Assembly (NCBI GenBank): GCA_036401895.1
Contig: DASWTW010000241.1
Span: 1 to 15,547, forward strand
Reading direction: 5' to 3'
DNA: 15,547 bases
DNA from: LB3-1 sp036401895
GTDB taxonomy: Bacteria > Chloroflexota > Chloroflexia > Chloroflexales > Kallotenuaceae
In this document: one piece after another, positions 1 to 6,587 of the stretch
How the letters are laid out: every line of letters begins with the position of its first letter
Numbering within the stretch: the stretch's first letter is position 1
Program-made: the position numbers and the translations under genes
Notes under the pieces: generated by a model
Told to the model about the DNA's origin: nothing
The model's input: only the letters and a program-made list of their open reading frames with translations
Databases searched by the model: none

Positions 1-336
1 GCGTCGCAACACGCTCTCGGCGCCCCGGAGTACTTCAGTAATAAGTGAGTCGCGCAGGTATGGGACGACAATACCGATCAGCTGCGATCGTGGACGCGCG
101 CTGAACGTAGTGACGAACGTTCCTTTGCCAGGAATACGCTGGAGTAGCCCTTGATTAACCAGGAGATCCATTGCTTGACGCACAGTACCACGACTGACCT
201 CGAACTGCGCAGCTAGCTCCACCTCAGGCGGTAAACGGTCATTGTGCTGCCACACGCCAGTTGTGATCTGATGCCGGAGATATTCTGTGAGCTGGAGGTA
301 GAGCGGCTGTGGGCTGGTCGGATCGAGCGATGCCAT
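1..336 (-). CDS. GntR-family transcriptional regulator with LacI-type sensor domain (3' end cut by window)
   Basis: Only the first 112 codons are in the window; the gene runs off the left edge. Residues about 10-75 form a GntR-type winged helix: PLYLQLTEYLRHQI at the start, the variant NDRLPPEVELA of the usual GDRLPSExELA, a recognition helix near VSRGTVRQAMDLL (47-59), and the wing GLLQRIPGKGTFV. From about residue 84, QLIGIVVPYLRDSLITEVLRG looks like the first strand and helix of a LacI/periplasmic-binding-protein sensor, so this is probably the AraR-like subclass that senses a sugar or similar small ligand. The ATG at 336 has a GGAG Shine-Dalgarno about 7 bases upstream. A sigma70-like promoter overlapped by a palindrome lies just upstream, which implies autoregulation. 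It is 231 bp beyond the tail operon and probably not part of it. The family call is firm; the ligand is unknown. Confidence 0.9.
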   Translation of the reverse strand, partial: MASLDPTSPQPLYLQLTEYLRHQITTGVWQHNDRLPPEVELAAQFEVSRGTVRQAMDLLVNQGLLQRIPGKGTFVTTFSARPRSQLIGIVVPYLRDSLITEVLRGAESVLRR

Positions 337-349
337 CAATGTCTCCAAA

Positions 350-370
350 TGTCTAGACAAATATAGACAA
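350..370. promoter_or_regulatory. Probable GntR operator overlapping the promoter
   Basis: TGTCTAGACA at 350-359 is a perfect 10-bp palindrome at the predicted transcription start. TAGACAA occurs at 354-360 and again at 364-370, about one helical turn apart, so a second half-site overlaps the -10 element and spacer. GntR proteins with this helix-turn-helix type commonly bind short palindromes close to this form. A repressor bound here would block RNA polymerase, so negative autoregulation is the simplest reading. Which protein binds is inferred from adjacency. Confidence 0.65.
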
Positions 371-388
371 GAAGCTCTAACTTGTCAA
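360..388 (-). promoter_or_regulatory. Sigma70-type promoter of the GntR regulator
   Basis: Read on the minus strand there is a perfect -35 TTGACA (388-383), a 17-base spacer and a -10 TATATT (365-360, five of six matches to TATAAT). Transcription would start around 353-350, about 15 bases before the ATG at 336, leaving just enough leader for the GGAG ribosome-binding site. The match is strong and correctly placed for the gene at 336. Confidence 0.75.
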
Positions 389-567
389 ATGAGGGTTTTT
401 GATCGCGGTGGTGCTTTTGGTGCTTTACCTGAAGGTTCGAACACTTTTTACACGAAGGTTCGAACGTTTACCTGAAGGTTTGAACAAGGGGCTCAGATGG
501 CGTGGATGATCACCAAACCAGCTTTACATTTCGATTCCCAGCTTGAGGGAGCTATCCCAGCGTGACG
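389..567. other. Intergenic region between subtilase and GntR regulator
   Basis: Apart from the repeat triplet, I see no open reading frame with a credible start and no RNA gene. Downstream of the subtilase stop there are only weak inverted repeats (AGCG/CGCT at 560-570 and GGGA/TCCC at 547-558) with no U-tract on the minus strand, so no convincing intrinsic terminator ends the tail operon. Confidence 0.5.
424..485. repeat. Three direct repeats with core GAAGGTTYGAAC
   Basis: The core occurs at 431-442, 454-465 and 474-485 (the last with TTTGAAC instead of TTCGAAC). Copies 1 and 3 also share the preceding TTTACCT (424-430 and 467-473); copy 2 is preceded by TTTTTACAC. Start-to-start spacing is 23 and 20 bp, roughly two helical turns, so bound proteins would sit on one face of the DNA. 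The array lies between the subtilase stop and the GntR promoter. Activator or repressor binding sites, or a dispersed genomic repeat, are both possible. Confidence 0.7.
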
Positions 568-3500
568 CTAATACGCATAGCCTCCAGCAGCGCCTGGTCC
601 CGGTGGCAGGAATCGAATTTCGGCCCCGCTGCCGACAAAGATCAGTGCGAAGGGCTGAGCCTGAAACTGACTGATGTTGTGGGTTCTGACCCTGATGCCC
701 CGCACCTCGATACTGTACTCGCCCGGTCGCGGATTATTGATGACGACCTGCTGGGTGGTGTGGATGCCCTCGGCTGCCACGGCGGCTTTGGAGTCATGTT
801 GCTGGCTAAGGTATGGTTGTGTCGTGTCCCAGACATTGCCGAAATACTCCTGCTTATTGGGCGCAATGACCCGCAGCCGCAGGATATTTTGGAGTGTCGC
901 GCCCGGTAGATCATTCCAGCAGAGCGTGATCCGCAGTAGTCGCGTATCCCTTGGTAGGGCGAATTGATAGGTAACGCTGCGCCCAGTTCCGACGGCATTG
1001 TCATCGCGGGCGTGGAAGGTTACAGGCGCGGCGGGAGACAATGATTGGCGCATATTCAACCGTCCCCAACCATAGCCGCCAAGTCCGCTGGGTCCACCCA
1101 ACGAGCTGAGGTTCGGCAGCCGTGTGCTGTCGATATTGGTCGCGCCGTTGATGAGCGTAGCACGGAGCAGCGCCGCGCTCGGCTGAGAGTAAGCGAGCGT
1201 GTTCCCGTAGCGCGTGAGTGTTGTCTGCTGGTGGCGGACGACGCCAGCCCGCAACTCGGTCCAGGTGAGACGGAAGCTCCGACCGTTCCAGATCAGCCGG
1301 AAGTCCTCGACATCAGTCTGCGGATCGCTGACGGTGATCGAGGGGACCTGTACAGTGGGGAGCGCCGGTCCCACGAAGGGCGGACGCTGGGTCGTGATCG
1401 GACGTCCATTCTCGTCCAGGGACACGAAGCGCAGCACCCGCTTGCCGATCTGATCGGCAGTTCCGGCGCTGAGGTATTCCAGCCAGGCGCAGCCGTACCC
1501 TGGCTGGGGCCGCAGTGGTAAGTTGACTGCCGGCAGTGTGGACGGAATCGGCGCGCCTGGCGGATCGTGCGTGAAGGTCGAGACGATTTGCGGATGAACC
1601 GCGCCCCAGCCTTCGGCAGGAACGTCGCCAGGACCGGCTATCGGCGCTGCAATCACCAGTTGCCTGGTGGAGATAACGTTCGGTCCACTGGCCGGCCCGT
1701 CTGGCGAGCGGGCGATCGTTTTGCCTTGGCTATCAACCCGGCTGAATAGAATGCGCCAGGGCTGATCGGGCGCCGGGCGGTGCTGCCACACAACCGCATA
1801 TTCGCGCTGGGTCGGGGCACCACGGCGTGGACGTGGCGCAATACTGGCATTGACCGACTCGCCGGCAAGCCCTTGGCTGAGCTGAGGAGGCGCCGGGGGC
1901 ATTGGTGAGCCGTTCGGCCTGAACAGCCGGATGGCGATCGTGGCGCTGTTGGGATTCGGGCGCTGATGCCAGACCGCAATCATACCGCTGGGAACCGTGT
2001 GGAACCAGCCGTGACGCGCGGTCCCATTGGCGTCTGCTAACTTGAGCCGGCTGCCAACTTCTGCGCCGTTCTCGTCCAGGAACACGAGCCGCAGCTCGGC
2101 ACCGTTGGTGCTGTGCCGGCCATACACAACGCACAGGCGAAACGGCCGGTCACGGTGGGCAATCTGCGGGCTAACGTCGTTGCTCAGGATCTGAGTCTCA
2201 GTGAGCCGCACAACGCCGTTCGTTCCGAAGCCTACTGCCGGATTGCCCTGACCATCACAGAGCGCGACATAGACATTGCGTCCAATGAGCGTCTCGACGC
2301 CGATGCATGCCAAACGTCCATTCACTCCAGTCCAGACGCACTCGTATTGACGAATACCAAACCCTGGCGCGGGAAAAAGCTGTCGTACGCCGTTCGAGCC
2401 AAACGCCACGTCGGGAACACCATCGGCGGTTGTGCAGACGAGCTGTAGTGTAGGGACGATGCCTGCCGGAATGGTGCGCAGCAGAAAATAGATGCCACCG
2501 GCCCAGGCAATCGCGACGTGGGTTACGTCCTGGCTTGTCGGCTCGTGCAAGGTATGTGGCACATAGCGGCCCGCCAAAAGCTGTGGTGCCCATGGATTGG
2601 GCGCGGCGGTGGTTAGCCCCTGCGGGGAAAGGCTCAGGCCGAACAGCGTCAAGCGATCGGCTGCGTCCTGCTCAGCGCCCTGCCAGATCGCTATACTGCC
2701 GCCGGAGTCGTTGACCGCCGCAAAGCCACTCGTCGCGGTCGGGATGTCTGAAAGGGCACGCAGGCTCCTCAGGTCGGGCGTACCGCTGGCATCAGTTTGG
2801 AGCAGGTAGAGATCGTATGCGTCGTGCTGGGCATTGCTTTCCCAGAGAACCGAAAAACCACCAACTCTTGCGGCCAGGCGCGGACGACGTAGTTTCGCCA
2901 CTATCAGCAGAAATACCTGCACCTCCGCACCAGAGAGTTGCCCACTCGGATGAGTCAGGCGCAGGTAGATCTGACCATTGTCAGGGATGCGATCGTCAGC
3001 CCACACAATTGCGAAACGTCCTGGAGTGGGTGTTGGGCTCCAGATAATGTGCGGATCGCGGATCGGCTGCGCCTGCTGGTGGACGACGACCGGCGCATTT
3101 GTGGGCGTCAGGTGTCCCGTCGCGTCGATCAAGCGCAACGCCAGGGTTGACTGTCTCTCGGCGCTGTTGACCCACGCGACGGCGTAACTGTTGCCGTTCC
3201 ACGCGATCGCGCCATGCACGCCAAGCTCGGAGCCATCGCCGAGCACGATGGGGTTCGCATCGATCTTCGCGCCGGTGCCGGCATTAAGCCGCTGGAAGTT
3301 GATCGCGCGCGTCGCCGCATCGGCCCATACCACGGCGACCTGATCGCCCGCGACCAGCATCGCTGGCGGCACGGCGGCGTCGGCACGCGTCGGGACATTC
3401 AGCGCATTCGCCGCAAAGGCCGGGTCGGGTGTGAGATCGGCGCGCAGTCGCTGGAGTTGCACATGGTTGTTCCGGTCGCGGAACAACAGCAGCGTCGCTG

Positions 3501-5577
3501 TTCCATGCCGTGCGACGACCGGCGCGGGATGATCACCTACATTGGTAGCCAGCGTCACGGGATTAGGGGTGATCGCGACCAGGCTGCGCTGGTAGCGTGC
3601 GCCGACAATATCGCGCTGCACACCCGGCGGCGTAGGAGGAATCCAGGCCAGCATGACCTCGGCGGCGCGCAACGCGACGGCTGGACGATCGATAAAGGCG
3701 GGTGCTGGTGGTGCCGCCGGAATCGGAGTGATCTGGATCGCCAGCGGACGGCCGAGCTGTCCGAAACGTGTGCGGAAGAACTGCCGCACCAGCAGCGCCG
3801 CACCGCTCACATGCGGAGCCGCCATGCTGGTTCCACTCATAAAGGTGTAGGTCGACACTGCTGCACCGGCCGCCTGGCTTGCGAGCGAGATGATATTCGT
3901 GCCCGGCGCTACGATGTCGGGCTTGATCCGGCCGTTCGGGTTGCTCCGGGGCACGCGTCCGCGACAGCTGAACACCGCCACCTGATCGACATTATCGGAG
4001 ATAGTGTTAGGTGGTCCGGGCAGATCATTGGCCATCAGGCTAAGAGGTGGGCTGGGATTATTGTAACGTCCCGAAAAGCCGAGAGCTGAGTAGTTGGTAT
4101 TGTTGCCGTTGGTCGGACGCAGATTCTCGCTGGCCCCCACCGTCAGCACGTTTTTAGCAACTGCTTCAGGCGAGAGGCGATTCATGTCGAGTTGACCGTC
4201 GGCGTTGTTGTCGGTCTCGAAGTTATTGGCACTGAAAACCACCAGGCTGTCACCATACAAGTAGCATAGCCGGTCGAGCACATGGGAGGTGCCGGCACCA
4301 GCCGTCAAGTAGGCGTTGTTGGTGGGCCGCAGCGGCGATCTGACGTCGGTGCACCATGAGTTGTTGTGGACTCTGGCTCCGCCAATGTGGGCGTTGCCAA
4401 TCGCGTGGAGCGGTTTCTCCGTGATTGGGCCCTGGAAGATGATCTGGCTCGCAGGCGCGACACCGCGCGGAGGCGGTGTGAAATTAGCACCATTGCCGGC
4501 GATGGTGCCGGTAACATGGGTTCCGTGTGGTGGAGCCGTGTCGGGGAGTCGGTCGGCAGGGTTGTTGTAGTTGGTGATCATCAGTACTCGCCCGGCGATG
4601 GCGGCGTGCATCGTGACCCCTGGTGCAAGGCTACCCAAATCAAGGCCGGTATCGATCACGCCTGCAATCTCGCCCGCGCCATCCAGGTTGAGCGCGAACT
4701 CGCCCTGCCCGAAATCACGGACCTGGTTTACGAGCGTCACCACCCCGGCCCGGTCATTGGATACGGTTGGCGGGGCAAACCGTGTAACGGCCATCACGCC
4801 TGGAACACGCAGCACCCATCGAACCGCAGCGGGACCATTGGCGGCGGCGATCACACCTTCCATGGACACCCTGATAATCCGTAGCCCTGAGTCAACCGGC
4901 AGTCGCCCTTCGATTGGCATGCCTGTGTCGGTGATGAGATCGGTGAGATCGACATCCTCGAAGAACGCGATCACGATGTTGCCTTCTTCCCGCGCTGGCA
5001 GCTGCTCCGGCTCGATCGTGAGGCCCGACAGACTCGCCGCGTCAAATGGCGCATCCCGGCCCGCTAGCTCATAACTGAGCGCGTAGGCTGGATGATACGG
5101 CCCCATCCAGCGCACATACTCGAACTCTCGTGCTGCCGCTGCCTGGCTCTGGTCGAGCCGGAAGATGACGGCGTTACCGGGCAGCGGCTGTACGTATTCG
5201 CCGCCGCCTTCGGCGATGCCGTCGATCCACTCTGGCTGGGTCGGCCCAATAAACTGCACGATCTGATAGGGCGGGCGCGCCTCCGTATCGGCCACGGCAA
5301 CCAGCGGCGGGCTGAGATCGGCGGTGAGATCGGACGGCGGGTCGGGCTCGCCCAGCAGGGGATCGAAGGCCACCGCTGGCACCTCGACCACATCCGCGAT
5401 CGGATCGATCTGTACGGTGATACCCTGCGCCTGAAGCCGTGACACCTGGCGCTCTTCGAGCGTCACCCACAGCTGATCGCCAATCGTGAGCAGTACCTCA
5501 GCGCGGCCGGGAAGGATGGCAAGCTGTGCGTCGCGTCGATCGGGATCGAGGATCAGCATCGCTTTTTTACGCGCCAT
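568..5577 (-). CDS. Giant KP-43-like subtilisin (S8) protease with internal beta-propeller insert; candidate particle cargo
   Basis: 1669 residues; a typical KP-43-type enzyme is far shorter. The ATG at 5577 is chosen because AGGGAG lies about 6 bases upstream and 13 bp separate it from the previous stop; an in-frame ATG at 5697 lies inside that gene. Residues 104-172 match a KP-43-type propeptide (YQIVQFIGP to GPYHPAY). The triad is visible: Asp309 in GVIDTGLD, His351 in PHGTHVTG, Ser584 in SGTSMAAPH; the oxyanion Asn is probably N452 in VFSANNF, where the usual Gly before it is Asn. After the serine helix (to about 604), roughly 850 residues of repeats with VVWAD-like strands intervene. PSAALLRATLINGA (1466 on) and GYGWGRLN then complete the catalytic fold. 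A jelly roll follows to the end (LRITLCWNDLPG, PRPGEYSIEVRG). No signal peptide is visible (MARKKAMLILD). Last gene of the tail operon; protease call firm, cargo role inferred. Confidence 0.95.
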   Translation of the reverse strand: MARKKAMLILDPDRRDAQLAILPGRAEVLLTIGDQLWVTLEERQVSRLQAQGITVQIDPIADVVEVPAVAFDPLLGEPDPPSDLTADLSPPLVAVADTEARPPYQIVQFIGPTQPEWIDGIAEGGGEYVQPLPGNAVIFRLDQSQAAAAREFEYVRWMGPYHPAYALSYELAGRDAPFDAASLSGLTIEPEQLPAREEGNIVIAFFEDVDLTDLITDTGMPIEGRLPVDSGLRIIRVSMEGVIAAANGPAAVRWVLRVPGVMAVTRFAPPTVSNDRAGVVTLVNQVRDFGQGEFALNLDGAGEIAGVIDTGLDLGSLAPGVTMHAAIAGRVLMITNYNNPADRLPDTAPPHGTHVTGTIAGNGANFTPPPRGVAPASQIIFQGPITEKPLHAIGNAHIGGARVHNNSWCTDVRSPLRPTNNAYLTAGAGTSHVLDRLCYLYGDSLVVFSANNFETDNNADGQLDMNRLSPEAVAKNVLTVGASENLRPTNGNNTNYSALGFSGRYNNPSPPLSLMANDLPGPPNTISDNVDQVAVFSCRGRVPRSNPNGRIKPDIVAPGTNIISLASQAAGAAVSTYTFMSGTSMAAPHVSGAALLVRQFFRTRFGQLGRPLAIQITPIPAAPPAPAFIDRPAVALRAAEVMLAWIPPTPPGVQRDIVGARYQRSLVAITPNPVTLATNVGDHPAPVVARHGTATLLLFRDRNNHVQLQRLRADLTPDPAFAANALNVPTRADAAVPPAMLVAGDQVAVVWADAATRAINFQRLNAGTGAKIDANPIVLGDGSELGVHGAIAWNGNSYAVAWVNSAERQSTLALRLIDATGHLTPTNAPVVVHQQAQPIRDPHIIWSPTPTPGRFAIVWADDRIPDNGQIYLRLTHPSGQLSGAEVQVFLLIVAKLRRPRLAARVGGFSVLWESNAQHDAYDLYLLQTDASGTPDLRSLRALSDIPTATSGFAAVNDSGGSIAIWQGAEQDAADRLTLFGLSLSPQGLTTAAPNPWAPQLLAGRYVPHTLHEPTSQDVTHVAIAWAGGIYFLLRTIPAGIVPTLQLVCTTADGVPDVAFGSNGVRQLFPAPGFGIRQYECVWTGVNGRLACIGVETLIGRNVYVALCDGQGNPAVGFGTNGVVRLTETQILSNDVSPQIAHRDRPFRLCVVYGRHSTNGAELRLVFLDENGAEVGSRLKLADANGTARHGWFHTVPSGMIAVWHQRPNPNSATIAIRLFRPNGSPMPPAPPQLSQGLAGESVNASIAPRPRRGAPTQREYAVVWQHRPAPDQPWRILFSRVDSQGKTIARSPDGPASGPNVISTRQLVIAAPIAGPGDVPAEGWGAVHPQIVSTFTHDPPGAPIPSTLPAVNLPLRPQPGYGCAWLEYLSAGTADQIGKRVLRFVSLDENGRPITTQRPPFVGPALPTVQVPSITVSDPQTDVEDFRLIWNGRSFRLTWTELRAGVVRHQQTTLTRYGNTLAYSQPSAALLRATLINGATNIDSTRLPNLSSLGGPSGLGGYGWGRLNMRQSLSPAAPVTFHARDDNAVGTGRSVTYQFALPRDTRLLRITLCWNDLPGATLQNILRLRVIAPNKQEYFGNVWDTTQPYLSQQHDSKAAVAAEGIHTTQQVVINNPRPGEYSIEVRGIRVRTHNISQFQAQPFALIFVGSGAEIRFLPPGPGAAGGYAY

Positions 5578-5590
5578 GTTATTCTCCCTG

Positions 5591-6367
5591 CTAGATATCC
5601 AGGTCCACGCGCACATCCACCGGTCGATCAGGGTTCTGCGGCATTCCAGGGGTACGAATGGTCTCAATCGGCCGGCCCTCATCCTCGGCAAGGGCACGCC
5701 GGACCTTCAGCTCAAGCTCAGCCGCCAGGGTCAACCGCCGGACTCCAGCTTCTTGTCGCTCACCACGCTGAAGCTTCAGGCTTTTGACCTCGATGTCGGT
5801 GCCGTAATCACCATCTTCGTAGGTGACGCGTGCGACGTTCATGAAGCGCGCGCGGTCCAGCGTTGCGACCGCCATCACGAGCGCTGTGGCTGGCTCCAGC
5901 TTGGTCTCGTCGTCAGCGGTCAGATCAAAGCTGAGCGTCCGCACTGCCTTAAGCTTGCTGAAGATGGCCGTGACGCCATACAACACCTGCACACCGGTGA
6001 TCCCTGACAGTTCGCGGGTTGGGCGCAGGTGCAGCCGAAACACGCGCGCGTCGGCAACATCCCAGGTTACCTCGTCGTCGCGCAGCGGCAGGGCATCACC
6101 GGAGTCCGTCGTCAAGCGCACTCGGCGCGGCCCAGGGTAGGGCGGCTGCGTGAGCGTGTACAGCAGTTGCGCGTCCTGATTGAAAGCAAAGTGGTCGAGC
6201 CGATCGTCGGGCGTCGGCAGACCAGCGGCTCCGTCGGCGGACTGGGGATCAATCATCAGCACATCGCCGGACAGCGCGATCTGCACCGCCGGACTGGACC
6301 CGCCAAACAAACCAGGCAGCGCCTCGACCAGCAGCGTGCGTAGGGCATTGTCGATCCCTTCAGCCAT
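5591..6367 (-). CDS. Unrecognised protein of the tail operon, 258 residues
   Basis: I do not recognise a family. The ATG at 6367 follows AAGGA with a 7-base gap, and this site overlaps the end of the preceding gene (stop at 6374-6372), so translation is probably coupled. The N-terminus (residues 1-30) is helical with a hydrophobic LLVEALPGLFGG stretch. The rest alternates polar and hydrophobic residues in short beta-strand-like runs (LRLTTDSGDALPL-like, FRLHLRPTRELSG, LSFDLTADDETKLEP). A charged C-terminal tail is rich in Arg, Glu and Asp (RRALAEDEGRPIETIR). There is no signal peptide or membrane segment. It sits between the fibre genes and the subtilase, so it may be a structural accessory, a capping part, or an adaptor or chaperone for the downstream protease. 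That is inferred from position only. Confidence 0.8.
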   Translation of the reverse strand: MAEGIDNALRTLLVEALPGLFGGSSPAVQIALSGDVLMIDPQSADGAAGLPTPDDRLDHFAFNQDAQLLYTLTQPPYPGPRRVRLTTDSGDALPLRDDEVTWDVADARVFRLHLRPTRELSGITGVQVLYGVTAIFSKLKAVRTLSFDLTADDETKLEPATALVMAVATLDRARFMNVARVTYEDGDYGTDIEVKSLKLQRGERQEAGVRRLTLAAELELKVRRALAEDEGRPIETIRTPGMPQNPDRPVDVRVDLDI

Positions 6368-6371
6368 CGCG

Positions 6372-6578
6372 TTATCCTTGCGCCACGCCGTTGGTGGCGG
6401 CGTCAACGGGCTGGCCTTCCGCGACTAGCTCTTCTTCCAGCACCTGTACTGCGCCGCTGATCCGCAGCAGTGTGTCGCGTAGACTGGCCTGCTTGGCTTC
6501 CAGTTCGGCCAGCATCTTCTGCCCGGCTTCGAATTCGGCCTTAAGAGCGGCCAGACGGCTTTCGAGTCGTTCACGCAT
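6372..6578 (-). CDS. Small coiled-coil protein, 68 residues
   Basis: The ATG at 6578 has AGAGG about 6 bases upstream, and only 9 bp separate it from the fibre gene's stop. Residues 1-53 form an almost continuous heptad-like amphipathic helix with regularly spaced Leu/Ile/Val (MRERLESRLAALKAEFEAG, then MLAELEAKQASLRDTLLRI and VQVLEEEL), followed by a short flexible Gly/Ala/Gln tail. Length, composition and position suggest an oligomerising accessory such as a fibre-assembly chaperone or an adaptor. No enzymatic motif is present. The operon spacing, good ribosome-binding site and coiled-coil composition make it a real gene despite its size. Function is not established. Confidence 0.8.
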   Translation of the reverse strand: MRERLESRLAALKAEFEAGQKMLAELEAKQASLRDTLLRISGAVQVLEEELVAEGQPVDAATNGVAQG

Positions 6579-6587
6579 AGAAACCTC

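Noticed and set aside
431..485. GGTTCGAAC segments as tRNA T-arms
   Set aside because: The motif resembles a T-loop, but no acceptor, D or anticodon stems can be built around any copy, and it repeats every 20-23 bp.
547..570. Transcription terminator after the subtilase
   Set aside because: Only 4-bp stems are present and no run of U follows on the minus strand.
3214..4089. Plus-strand open frame of 291 codons
   Set aside because: It lies wholly antisense to the subtilase, whose protein sequence is clearly real. It has no domain features and an unnatural His/Arg-rich composition.
5577..5697. Longer start of the subtilase at 5697
   Set aside because: The extra 40 residues overlap the end of the upstream gene and look like antisense-type composition (many Arg, Trp, Cys). 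The ATG at 5577 has a good ribosome-binding site.
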